DNA of 64,000 nt from positions 124,001-188,000 of the forward strand of contig NZ_UATM01000032.1 in assembly GCF_900454685.1 (NCBI RefSeq), given 5' to 3'. This DNA comes from Peptoniphilus harei (GTDB taxonomy: Bacteria; Bacillota; Clostridia; Tissierellales; Peptoniphilaceae). Shown here piece by piece: positions 1 to 7,814 of the stretch (the first letter of the stretch is position 1; each line of letters opens with the position of its first letter). The notes beneath the pieces are model-generated. The model saw nothing but the letters and a program-made list of their open reading frames with translations. It did no database searches and was not told the origin of the DNA. A program made the position numbers and the translations under genes.

Positions 1-1893
1 TTTTTTATAATCACTTAGACTTAAAGTCGAAGCATTGCCCCAAGTATCTTGGATTTCTAAATCAATATCTCCTTCTATCTCTTCAAAGTTTAAATTTTCT
101 ATATCAAATTGTAAAAACTTTCCACTAGGAATTTTTTCTGTAAACCTAAAGGCATAATTTGAATTTTTATTTGCATCAATAAAAACCCCTGTTGTCTTAG
201 AATTCTTCTCTCCATAATCGTGGCTGTCTTCATAAATTTTTGCCAAGTTGGAGAAATTTATTATTCCTCCGGGGATTGATGTCGTAGTTATGTCATAGTC
301 CTCTTCAAAGTCTGCAAGTTTTATAAAATCCGAATCCATATACCTTGTGTAGTAATTTGTCTCTGGAAGGTCGCCGTACTTGTAAGGACCTTCTTTAAAG
401 ATTTCTCTGTTATAAGTTTTGCCAAAGACATTTTCCAAAAAGTTTAGGGTGTAGATCGAAAGGATCTCTCTTTGCTTATTACCATCAAGGAGTTCTTTTC
501 TATTTAAGAAAAGTCCCTCCCCTGGATCTGCGTCAAAGTCTCCCCAAAGTTTGTTGAAGTTGCCGTGGTTGGCATATCCAAGATAGACTCCAGCCTTAAA
601 ATTATCTTTTTCACCAGAGAAAATTACATTGTCATATAGGAGCATGCCCTCGAATCCATCAACATCTGCGTCATTTGTCCCAGCAATAGTCAAGTAATTT
701 ACATCTCTTAAAATTAAATTTTTGCCTCCTGGTTTATATTGATTATAAGTCGGAGCAACTGTAATTATTCCTTTGATGTCAAAGTCATACTTGTGAGAAA
801 TTTTTCCATCATCTGGATGAAACTTAAGCTCATTAAAGTTATAGGCAATAGCTGCTGCCTCTCCACCTCTTGAATGACCCATTAGGGCAATATTATTCTT
901 GTCAAATCTCTTGTAAAGAACACTGTCTTTATTCCTATTTCTCTTAAAGATATTTTCCATATTTTCAAGAAGAAGAACTGCCCTTGCATCATTTTCATTT
1001 CCAAGACCATAAGACATAAATCCATTTAACATGTTCATGTCCACAGAAACCATTGCAATTCCTCTTTTAGCGAGATAGCGGCCAAGATAATCATAGCCAA
1101 GATAATTTTTTGTTGTGAACCTGTGGTTGCCATGGGCTACAAATAAGACTGGGGCATTCTCCAAGTCTTTTGGAGCGTATATCCTTCCCTTGACTTCTGT
1201 CTTGTTAAGACCCTTGCCAAAGAACTTGTCCCTTATTTTTTTTGTCCTGCCAGAATAATAAACAAAGTCTCTTAAGTTTACTGGGTCGGCTTCATAGTCA
1301 ATGACTTCTACCTTATATCTCTCTGCCTTGCCGGCAATTTTATTTTTTTCTCCCTCAATTTTATAAATTTCTCCAGAATCAAAACCTGGGAAAACCATAA
1401 AATATACTGAAGCGCCCAAGATTATTCCACTTGGCAATAAAAATAAAAGTGCCAACTTTTTCTTATTTCTCCCAAAAGAAATTAAAGATTTTGAAAAAGT
1501 CACAAGGACTATAAAGGCTGCAGCAATAAAAATAATTTCAAAATAGTCTATGTCTACATAATAAAGGCATTCATCATAAAAATATTTTAAACCACATATT
1601 AGCATTCCATAGATGGCAAGATTTTTTGCCCTAACTCTTTTTAAAAGCAAAAATCCTATTTTTAAAACTTGCCAAATAAGAAAGTAGGCAAGATAAAATA
1701 AGACTGCAAGACCTAAGAAGGCCAGGCTCTTTGGAATATTAAAATCCGAAATATAGTAATAAAAAAAGGTGGCAGAAAATAAAGATATTATTGCCACCAT
1801 TATAAGGGCAAAGCCATTGGCCCTGCCAAAATGTCTCTTAAAAAAATTATTAATCTTATTGGAAATTTTAACTAAAAAATTATTTATCTTCAT
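1..1893 (-). CDS. membrane-anchored alpha/beta hydrolase (3' end beyond window)
   Basis: The reading frame is open from an ATG at 1893 to the window edge, so 631 codons of the N-terminal part are seen and the C-terminus is missing. The first ~160 residues hold several hydrophobic segments (about five or six membrane spans). A hydrolase domain follows, with an oxyanion-type stretch VLFVAHGNH and the nucleophile elbow GHSRGGE, Ser about residue 341. This elbow is typical of serine esterases/lipases of the dienelactone hydrolase or PET-hydrolase-like group. The substrate cannot be named. The ATG lies 29 bp after the ricT stop, with an imperfect hairpin (about 1899-1922) in between and no clear ribosome site, so it may be translated by read-through from the operon or start elsewhere. 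Confidence 0.75.
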   Translation of the reverse strand, partial: MKINNFLVKISNKINNFFKRHFGRANGFALIMVAIISLFSATFFYYYISDFNIPKSLAFLGLAVLFYLAYFLIWQVLKIGFLLLKRVRAKNLAIYGMLICGLKYFYDECLYYVDIDYFEIIFIAAAFIVLVTFSKSLISFGRNKKKLALLFLLPSGIILGASVYFMVFPGFDSGEIYKIEGEKNKIAGKAERYKVEVIDYEADPVNLRDFVYYSGRTKKIRDKFFGKGLNKTEVKGRIYAPKDLENAPVLFVAHGNHRFTTKNYLGYDYLGRYLAKRGIAMVSVDMNMLNGFMSYGLGNENDARAVLLLENMENIFKRNRNKDSVLYKRFDKNNIALMGHSRGGEAAAIAYNFNELKFHPDDGKISHKYDFDIKGIITVAPTYNQYKPGGKNLILRDVNYLTIAGTNDADVDGFEGMLLYDNVIFSGEKDNFKAGVYLGYANHGNFNKLWGDFDADPGEGLFLNRKELLDGNKQREILSIYTLNFLENVFGKTYNREIFKEGPYKYGDLPETNYYTRYMDSDFIKLADFEEDYDITTTSIPGGIINFSNLAKIYEDSHDYGEKNSKTTGVFIDANKNSNYAFRFTEKIPSGKFLQFDIENLNFEEIEGDIDLEIQDTWGNASTLSLSDYKK

Positions 1894-1922
1894 AACAAAG
1901 GGGATAAGACCTCATCCTATCC

Positions 1923-2816
1923 CTAATCCCTCTCTAACTCCACTAGTTCTTTTTCATCGTACTCTTCTACATTTAAGTTTCTTGATCCATCTATAAAGGA
2001 CTTGTTAAACTCTCGAGTCCTCTTGATTTCAGAAAGTTCCATATAGACAGTTTCTTTTTCATCATCAACTTCAAACATAACCTTTACAAGTTCTTGTATT
2101 GTATAAGTCGATACAACTGTTCCCTTTCCTCTTTCAGTCCTTACGATCTCACCAGGTCTTGGCATCCTCTTGTTAATACATTCGTAGCCGTCCTGCTCAT
2201 ATTTTAGACAGCACATAAGCCTGCCGCAAATTCCAGAAATTTTTGTTGGGTTAAGACTTAGGTTTTGGTCCTTAGCCATCTTTATTGAAACTGGCGAAAA
2301 CTCACTTAAGAAAGTTGAGCAGCAAGTTGGTCTGCCACAACATCCAAGTCCACCAACATATTTGGCCTCATCACGTACTCCAATTTGTCTAAGCTCTATC
2401 CTAGTCCTAAAGATTGAAGCCAGGTCTCTTACAAGTTCCCTAAAGTCTACTCTTCCATCAGCTGTGAAGTAAAACAATAATTTTGACCTGTCAAAGGTAT
2501 ATTCACAGGAAATTAACTTCATATCAAGTCCATGCTCTTCCACCTTTTGCTCACAAATTATTATTGCTTCCTTGGCCTTATTCCTATTTTCCACATTGAT
2601 ATTTTTATCCTCGTCAGTTGCAAGGCGGATCACAGGTTTTAGTTCTCCCTTGATTGTCTCCTCGTCCACTTCTTTTAAAAGCTCAACTGCTCCAAACTCA
2701 AGGCCCCTCACAGTTTCAACAATAACATAATCTCCAACATTTAAATCTATATCAATGGGATCAAAATAATAGATTTTTCCAGTTCTCTTGAACCTTACTC
2801 CTGCTATTTCTATCAT
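1923..2816 (-). CDS. ricT: PSP1-domain protein RicT (YaaT), Y-complex subunit
   Basis: This 297-residue protein is the YaaT/RicT homologue. In Bacillus it forms the Fe-S-binding Y-complex with RicA and RicF, which modulates RNase Y-dependent mRNA maturation, sporulation and competence. The sequence shows the PSP1 domain with clustered cysteines GCCGRPTCC and CGRLMCCLKYE, the family hallmark used to bind [4Fe-4S] clusters. Its ATG overlaps the holB stop by 4 bp, and the order tmk-darA-holB-ricT matches the Bacillus yaa region. No ricA or ricF partner is in the window. The family assignment is firm; the role in this organism is inferred. Confidence 0.93.
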   Translation of the reverse strand: MIEIAGVRFKRTGKIYYFDPIDIDLNVGDYVIVETVRGLEFGAVELLKEVDEETIKGELKPVIRLATDEDKNINVENRNKAKEAIIICEQKVEEHGLDMKLISCEYTFDRSKLLFYFTADGRVDFRELVRDLASIFRTRIELRQIGVRDEAKYVGGLGCCGRPTCCSTFLSEFSPVSIKMAKDQNLSLNPTKISGICGRLMCCLKYEQDGYECINKRMPRPGEIVRTERGKGTVVSTYTIQELVKVMFEVDDEKETVYMELSEIKRTREFNKSFIDGSRNLNVEEYDEKELVELERD

Positions 2817-3751
2817 CTAATTCCCCCTAAATCTATTAAAAGCTTCTCTATATTTAAATCAAAATTCACATTTTTTTCCTTGCGACCCAGGGCATTAATA
2901 AGGGCATCGTAGGACTCAACTGCCCTATCAATGGACAAGTCTTGGAGCTTCAAGATGTCTAGCTTGTCAATATTTACAACAAGGTCCTCTCTCCCACTCT
3001 TAACATAAACTAAGTCCAGATACCAGACTATCATAAAATTTAAGATTTCCTTAAAATCATCTTTATTGTCTTTAAAAAATTTCATTTCATCAAAAATAAA
3101 CTCTGTCTGCCTTATTACCCTATCAGTCATATTTATTATATCTTCTCTTTTTGATAGGAGCTCAGGATCTTCAGAATATTTTATGGCAAGACTCACATCT
3201 CCATTGGATAGTCTAGAAAAAAGTTTGGCATTCCTAGGAGATACCTTCCTAGAAAGCAAAAATTCTTCAATCCTATCTTGAGTTAAGTCTTGAAATTTTA
3301 AAATCCTACACCTTGAAATAATTGTTGGAAGAATATTTCTCATGTTGCTTGAAATTAAAATTAGGATCAAATAATCCATGGGTTCTTCCAAGGTCTTTAA
3401 GAGGGCATTTTGTCCCTCAGCTGTTACCCTATCGAAGTCATCAATAATAACGATCTTGTGACTCCCAGAAAAGGGTTTTGCAAAAGAATTTTCGATTATC
3501 TCTTCTATATCTTGTTTTTTTATCGTGTCCTTCTTTTGTACCACATAGAGGTCTGCATCTTCAAAGTCGTCAATCCCACTAAAAAATCTTATGCCTTCAG
3601 GATCTTCATTTAAGATGGACCTGGCAAAGTTTTTTGCATGGGAAAATTTACCTATGCCCTTGCTGCCTGAAAAAAGATAGGCATGGCTATATGACTTGTT
3701 TAAAAGATCTCCCTCTAAGCTATTTATTACGGACCTATTCTCTAAAAACAT
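2813..3751 (-). CDS. holB: DNA polymerase III delta' subunit
   Basis: The 312-residue protein is an AAA+ clamp-loader subunit: P-loop GSKGIGKFSHA near residue 30, Walker B-like IVIIDDFDR, sensor 1 region and the SRC motif (TIISRCRIL) used for contacts between clamp-loader subunits. It would work with DnaX and HolA to load the beta clamp. The four-cysteine zinc module usual between P-loop and Walker B in delta' and DnaX is missing; that stretch is short and cysteine-free. The gene starts one base inside the preceding darA-like stop and runs into ricT with an ATGA overlap, so it is translationally coupled in the operon. Confidence 0.93.
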   Translation of the reverse strand: MFLENRSVINSLEGDLLNKSYSHAYLFSGSKGIGKFSHAKNFARSILNEDPEGIRFFSGIDDFEDADLYVVQKKDTIKKQDIEEIIENSFAKPFSGSHKIVIIDDFDRVTAEGQNALLKTLEEPMDYLILILISSNMRNILPTIISRCRILKFQDLTQDRIEEFLLSRKVSPRNAKLFSRLSNGDVSLAIKYSEDPELLSKREDIINMTDRVIRQTEFIFDEMKFFKDNKDDFKEILNFMIVWYLDLVYVKSGREDLVVNIDKLDILKLQDLSIDRAVESYDALINALGRKEKNVNFDLNIEKLLIDLGGIR

Positions 3752-4035
3752 TAAATTCTCTTTGACTCTTCCAAATCAACTACAAAAATTGTAGCCCCAG
3801 AAACCTTAAAGTCCCCTTCTTCCATGTGGACATCTTCAGATTCTGTTTCTTCTTTAAAGATTTCATAAATCCTATCAATTTCATCTTCCTTACAACCTAA
3901 GAGAAGGGTAGTATTTCCTGATTTGAAAAAACCACCAGTTGAGGAAAGTCTAGTTACATAAATGTCTTCATCTAAAAATCTATCTATAAGTCCATCAGTA
4001 TATTTTTCTTGGACTATTGCAATCATCATTTTCAT
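3751..4035 (-). CDS. short DarA/PstA-type c-di-AMP receptor (second copy)
   Basis: This 94-residue PII-like protein belongs to the DarA/PstA (DUF970) family that binds cyclic di-AMP. The core motif is clear: VTRLSSTGGFFKSGNTTLLLG, which carries the TGGF and GN residues that contact the nucleotide in characterised PstA proteins. It lacks the long insert between beta strands (the B-loop) that its upstream paralogue has at about residues 68-95. AGGTGA lies 4 bp before the ATG. It sits 8 bp after its paralogue and overlaps holB by one base. The family is sure; the downstream target is unknown, as it is for the characterised members. Confidence 0.88.
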   Translation of the reverse strand: MKMMIAIVQEKYTDGLIDRFLDEDIYVTRLSSTGGFFKSGNTTLLLGCKEDEIDRIYEIFKEETESEDVHMEEGDFKVSGATIFVVDLEESKRI

Positions 4036-4043
4036 AATATCAC

Positions 4044-4370
4044 CTAAAACCTCTTGAAATCTACAACATTAGTTACAAAAATTGTGGCTCCCCCAACCTT
4101 TACTGTTATAGGCACTGGGATCATGGCTTGACCAGGAATGTTAACTGGTTGGATTGTCCTCTTTACCTCCCTAGTCTTGGAGTTTTCTTCAAGTATTTGC
4201 ATAAACTTGTCAAGTTCTTCATCTTCTATACCTGAAAGGATTGTCACATTTCCCGCCTTTAAAAACCCACCAGTGGAACTAATCTTAGTAACCTTAAAAT
4301 TATTGTCATTAAGATTTTTTATTAGATTTTCGCTGTCCTCATCTTGGACAATTGCGATTACAAGTTTCAC
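4044..4370 (-). CDS. darA: DarA/PstA-type c-di-AMP receptor (first copy)
   Basis: A 108-residue PII-like protein of the DarA/PstA family, the usual length. Residues 25-47 carry VTKISSTGGFLKAGNVTIL, the cyclic di-AMP binding signature, and a flexible B-loop of about 28 residues rich in Val, Ile and Pro precedes the last strand (GGATIFV). Its GTG start overlaps the tmk stop (GTGA), with AGGAAG five bases upstream. The place between tmk and holB is the same as B. subtilis yaaQ/darA. It probably trimerises and reports cyclic di-AMP level by moving the B-loop. Having two adjacent family members is unusual. Confidence 0.9.
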   Translation of the reverse strand: MKLVIAIVQDEDSENLIKNLNDNNFKVTKISSTGGFLKAGNVTILSGIEDEELDKFMQILEENSKTREVKRTIQPVNIPGQAMIPVPITVKVGGATIFVTNVVDFKRF

Positions 4371-4975
4371 AAAATCTTCCTTTCTTTAAGAATCTTCATG
4401 CAGTCGCCGAAGACCTCTTCTATAGTCTGATTCACATCTATAAAATAATAATTTTCTTCTTTTTCTAAATTATTATAGTAGTCCCTTATCTTCTTGTGGA
4501 AGTCATCTCCTTCGCATTCTAACCTGTCGTAGCAGGCTTGGTCCTTCCTCGTTAAGGTAGAGTTATTTGTCCTAAATATAAAAACTATGTCTGGCTTCTT
4601 GCCACCAGTTGCAAAATCATTTATCGCCCTAATGTCCTCTAGTTTTTGTCCCCTAGCATGTCCTTGGTAGGCTAGAGACGATAGGACATATCTCTCACAG
4701 AGAACTGTGGTCCCATCCTCTAAGGCAGGAATAATTTTTTCATAAGTATGCTGAGCTCTTGAAGCAGAGTAAAGTAGGGCTTCTGTCCTCATATCCATTT
4801 CTTTTAAGTCCTTATCCAGGATAATTTCCCTAATTTTTTCTGAAATCCTAGTTCCTCCTGGCTCCCTAGTCTTTATAGTCCTTATATTATTTTTTAAAAG
4901 TTCTTCATATACTAAGTTGCAAATTGTAGACTTACCAGACCCATCTGGACCTTCAAATGTTATAAAAGCGCTCAT
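4367..4975 (-). CDS. tmk: thymidylate kinase
   Basis: The 202-residue kinase converts dTMP to dTDP with ATP. It has the P-loop FEGPDGSGKST, the DR(E)-type TREPGGTRISEKIR motif that binds thymidylate, and a lid region after CERYVLSSLAYQGHARG. The length is normal for bacterial Tmk. The ATG overlaps the stop of the upstream decarboxylase gene by 4 bp and its own stop overlaps the darA start. With ThyX encoded near 43.4 kb, the window supplies two consecutive steps of dTTP synthesis. Confidence 0.96.
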   Translation of the reverse strand: MSAFITFEGPDGSGKSTICNLVYEELLKNNIRTIKTREPGGTRISEKIREIILDKDLKEMDMRTEALLYSASRAQHTYEKIIPALEDGTTVLCERYVLSSLAYQGHARGQKLEDIRAINDFATGGKKPDIVFIFRTNNSTLTRKDQACYDRLECEGDDFHKKIRDYYNNLEKEENYYFIDVNQTIEEVFGDCMKILKERKIL

Positions 4976-6324
4976 CTAACTACCTCAATCATATCTCCTA
5001 AAAGTCCAATGACTTCTATTCCTTCATCTAAAAATTTATCTATTGTCTCAATTATTTCTTCTGTTATTACTTCCCCAAAGGCCACCAAGGGAACTCCTGG
5101 TGGGTAGGCCCCAATAATTTCCTTTGAAATCCTGCCTTTTGCATCTTTATAAGATATTCTCTCTCCCTCACTTAAGAAGGCCTCCTTTGGCAAGAGCCTC
5201 TTTTCTGGAAGGGGAAAGTCTTGGGGAATAATTTTTTTATAAGGACCATCTCCGTAGGATAAAATTGCATCTCTTAAAGTCTCTAGGTCTTCACTTGTGT
5301 TGATAGGAGAAACAATCCCCAGGGCATAGTAAAGGTCTCCCATTTCAAGCCTTATGTCCTTATTTAAAATAAAATCTTCAACCACTTCTTCTCCAGTCAT
5401 GCCAGCTATCCTAAATAAAAACTTCATGGGGTCATTGGCAATTATAGACTGGTGGCTCAAATCTAGGTCATAATTTATTGCATCTTTAAGATTTTTTATT
5501 TCCTCAGTTCTTTTTTTTAATTCACTTCTTCCTTCCCTATCCATGTAAGCAAGACCTGCTTCAATTGAGAGCATGACTAAGTAAGATGGGGAAGTTGTGT
5601 TATAAATATTTATATACTTTAAAAGATCTTCATGAGAAAACCTATCTGTACCCCTGTGAATAAGGGCAGCTTGAGTAAGAGATGGGATCATCTTGTGGGT
5701 TGAATTTATAACAAGGTCAGCACCTGCATCTAAGGCCGAATATTTCTTCAAGTCCGAAAAATAAAGATGGGCTCCGTGAGCCTCGTCAACAATTACTGGA
5801 ATATCTTTTTCATGTAAGATTTCAATAATTTCTTTTAGCTTTAAGATTCCACCAAAATAATTTGGAGAAACCAAAACGCAGGCTGTGATTTTATTTTTCT
5901 CTATTTTTTCTCTAAGTTCATCTAAATCAATGCCAAAATACATGGCACGGTCCTTGTCATAAATTGTATTTAGATAAACTGGGTCCAGGTCATTAAGTAA
6001 AAGGCCATTGTAAATAGACTTGTGGGTGTTTCTCTGTATCAAAACCTTATCCCCTGGTCTAGTAGCCATGGCAATGGCAATGTGAAGGGCTCCTGTGGAC
6101 CCATTTGTTGTCATAAAGGATTCCCTTGAGCCAAAGACCTTGCTAATTTCCTTATGGAGGTCATCTATTACCCAAGATGGATTTAACAAGTTGTCTGTTC
6201 CATAAATTTCTGTCAAATCTCTTTTTATGTCCAAGTCAAAAAAGTCTTTTCCCTTGTGACCTGGCATCCCAAAGGATATTTTATTTTTTACTTCATTTAT
6301 CTTTTCACTTAAAGGCCTCTTCAT
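4972..6324 (-). CDS. Orn/Lys/Arg decarboxylase family PLP enzyme (YaaO-like)
   Basis: A 450-residue fold-type I PLP enzyme of the basic amino-acid decarboxylase family. The cofactor motif is DEAHGAHLYFS followed by NSTHKMIPSLTQAA, where the lysine of STHK forms the Schiff base. GMPGHKG near the N-terminus and YPPGVPL near the C-terminus are further family marks. It is the short form lacking the N-terminal wing domain, as in Bacillus YaaO/SpeA. Substrate (arginine, lysine or ornithine) cannot be decided by eye. AGGAGA lies four bases before the ATG, and a TATAAT hexamer at 6346-6351 on the minus strand suggests the promoter for the whole tmk-holB-ricT operon. Confidence 0.9.
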   Translation of the reverse strand: MKRPLSEKINEVKNKISFGMPGHKGKDFFDLDIKRDLTEIYGTDNLLNPSWVIDDLHKEISKVFGSRESFMTTNGSTGALHIAIAMATRPGDKVLIQRNTHKSIYNGLLLNDLDPVYLNTIYDKDRAMYFGIDLDELREKIEKNKITACVLVSPNYFGGILKLKEIIEILHEKDIPVIVDEAHGAHLYFSDLKKYSALDAGADLVINSTHKMIPSLTQAALIHRGTDRFSHEDLLKYINIYNTTSPSYLVMLSIEAGLAYMDREGRSELKKRTEEIKNLKDAINYDLDLSHQSIIANDPMKFLFRIAGMTGEEVVEDFILNKDIRLEMGDLYYALGIVSPINTSEDLETLRDAILSYGDGPYKKIIPQDFPLPEKRLLPKEAFLSEGERISYKDAKGRISKEIIGAYPPGVPLVAFGEVITEEIIETIDKFLDEGIEVIGLLGDMIEVVR

Positions 6325-6382
6325 CTCTTCTCCTAACTTCTCTTAATTATACTATAATTTGGAGGACTTTAAAAGTTGGGAC

Positions 6383-7363
6383 CTATTTATAAAAGTTCCC
6401 CTTTATGGAAACTTCTCCACTGGAAAGGGTGATTTTCTCTTCTCCTGTGTCGACGATTAGGTTGCCCTTTTCATTAATATCGTAGCCCACAGCAGAGTAC
6501 TTCTTGCCGTTTAATTCAAAGGTCAAGTCCTTGCCGATAACAAGTGAATGAGTCTTGTAGTAATCTATAATTTCTTCGTCGGACCTATTATAATTATTTT
6601 CATAAAAGGCATTTAAGATGGATGATAGAATTTCATTTCTAATTACATCTGTTCCAATATAACCAGCAATATCTTTTAAGTCCTTGAAGCTGTCGTCTTT
6701 TGGCTCATTTACATTTATTCCAATTCCAACAATAACTGATTTTACACTTCTTGACTCAAAGTCTGCATCAAGCTCTGATAGGATTCCACAAATTTTCTTA
6801 CCATTAATAAATAAATCATTGACCCACTTTATTTCTGCTTGCTCGCCCGTTGCTTCTTTAATTCCCTGGGCAACAGAAACGGCAGCCTTAACTGTAATCA
6901 AATCAAAGTATGAAAAGTCAAAGAAGTCCTTTGGATGAAGAACTATGCTAAAGTAAACTCCACTTCCCTTAGGAGATGCGAAGGACTTGCCCGTTCTTCC
7001 CCTGCCACCCTTTTGCATGTCAGAAACTATTACTGTAAAATCTTTGACATCTTGAGAGTAAAGCTTTCTCTTGGCCTCTGTATTTGTTGAGTCAATTTCA
7101 TCAAAGACTATAATATCTATGTCCTTTAACTCTTCTCTTAGTCCCTTTCTTATTCCCTCATCAGAAAGTTTGTCGTCGCTTTCTATGAGCTTATATCCAA
7201 GTTTTGTTTGAGATTCTATTTGAAAGCCTTCTTCTTTTAAATTGTTAATCGCCTTCCAAATGGCAGTTCTTGAAATATTTAATTTTTCTGCCAATTCTTG
7301 ACCAGAAATATAGGAAGCCCTATTTCTTTCTAATTCTTTTAATACTATATCCTTAGTTTTCAA
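6383..7363 (-). CDS. birA: BirA: biotin-protein ligase with HTH repressor domain
   Basis: The 326-residue protein joins an N-terminal winged helix (about residues 1-65, GQELAEKLNISRTAIWKAINNL) to a biotin-protein ligase domain with GGRGRTGKSFASPKGSG, the biotinyl-AMP binding loop, and KWVNDLFINGKKICGIL. It should activate biotin and attach it to carboxylase or decarboxylase subunits, and repress biotin genes when loaded. The start is a TTG with AAGGTGA four bases before it. It reads away from the tRNA-Ser gene and their promoters share the 60-bp gap. Confidence 0.95.
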   Translation of the reverse strand: MKTKDIVLKELERNRASYISGQELAEKLNISRTAIWKAINNLKEEGFQIESQTKLGYKLIESDDKLSDEGIRKGLREELKDIDIIVFDEIDSTNTEAKRKLYSQDVKDFTVIVSDMQKGGRGRTGKSFASPKGSGVYFSIVLHPKDFFDFSYFDLITVKAAVSVAQGIKEATGEQAEIKWVNDLFINGKKICGILSELDADFESRSVKSVIVGIGINVNEPKDDSFKDLKDIAGYIGTDVIRNEILSSILNAFYENNYNRSDEEIIDYYKTHSLVIGKDLTFELNGKKYSAVGYDINEKGNLIVDTGEEKITLSSGEVSIKGNFYK

Positions 7364-7378
7364 TTTATCACCTTATTC

Positions 7379-7407
7379 TTGACATTATTTATTTTCTACT
7401 GTACAAT
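7379..7407 (+). promoter_or_regulatory. strong sigma-A type promoter for tRNA-Ser and SRP RNA
   Basis: A perfect -35 TTGACA (7379-7384), a 17-bp spacer and -10 TACAAT (7402-7407) stand 15 bp before the tRNA 5' end. This is among the best promoter matches in the window, as expected for stable RNA genes. Confidence 0.85.
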
Positions 7408-7422
7408 AAGTTTCTAGGCCGT

Positions 7423-7512
7423 GGAGAGATGTCCGAGAGGTTGAAGGAGCCCGCCTGGAAAGCGAGTATACACGAAAGTGTATCGGGGGTTCGAATCCCC
7501 CTCTCTCCGCCA
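7423..7512 (+). tRNA. tRNA-Ser (anticodon GGA)
   Basis: The 90-nt class II tRNA folds with acceptor stem GGAGAGA/TCTCTCC, discriminator G, encoded CCA (7510-7512), a long variable arm, and a T arm GGGGGTTCGAATCCCCC. The anticodon loop CTGGAAA (7455-7461) places GGA at 7457-7459, reading UCC and UCU serine codons. The anticodon stem has one apparent C-A mismatch (7451 with 7465). The SRP RNA begins at the very next base. Confidence 0.96.
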
Positions 7513-7784
7513 TCGCCATGCTAAGCGGGAAATTAGCGATGTCCTGTACCTGCGATTCGCTACAGCAGGGCTGAATTCCCATTAGAGGATTTTAATTTTG
7601 CAGTCTGCCCCTTATAAGTGGTGTTGATGATTGGGTCCTGCGCAACAGAAACTTGTGAACCGTGTCAGATTTTGATCGAAGCAGCACTAAGCAAGACCTT
7701 TTGTGTGCCGCATGGGTCGCCTAATCTGAGCTAACTGTAAGGGTAACGTGTGAGATTAACTTTCGACTTTGGGTGCATGGCTAC
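7513..7784 (+). ncRNA. ffs: large-type signal recognition particle RNA (SRP RNA, Alu plus S domain)
   Basis: The sequence aligns by eye with the Bacillus scRNA along its length. It has the Alu-domain block (AGCGGGAAATTAGCGATGTCCTG split over 7525-7547), then GTGGTGTTGATGATTGGGTCCTGCGCAAC, the helix 8 symmetric loop halves (GTCAG and GAAGCAGCA), CTAACTGTAAGGGTAACG, and closing stem GCCATGC (7515-7521) with GCATGGC (7775-7781). The RNA would scaffold Ffh for cotranslational membrane targeting. The apical tetraloop usually reads GGAA; here the loop stretch is UUUUGAUCG, so the conserved tetraloop is absent. It is most likely cut from the tRNA transcript by tRNA 3' processing. Confidence 0.93.
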
Positions 7785-7790
7785 ATATTT

Positions 7791-7814
7791 AGTCCCAGTA
7801 ATGGGACTTTTTTT
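7791..7814 (+). terminator. intrinsic terminator after the SRP RNA
   Basis: AGTCCCA (7791-7797) pairs with TGGGACT (7802-7808) around a GTAA loop and is followed by a run of T. It ends the tRNA-SRP transcript and abuts the convergent MurI-like gene. Confidence 0.92.

Noticed and set aside
1769-1996. Open frame of 75 codons on the plus strand
   Set aside because: Antisense to the hydrolase start and the ricT end; low-complexity Leu/Ile/Lys content.
7385-7582. Open frame of 65 codons on the minus strand
   Set aside because: It is antisense to the tRNA-Ser and the SRP RNA 5' part; the RNA structures explain the sequence.
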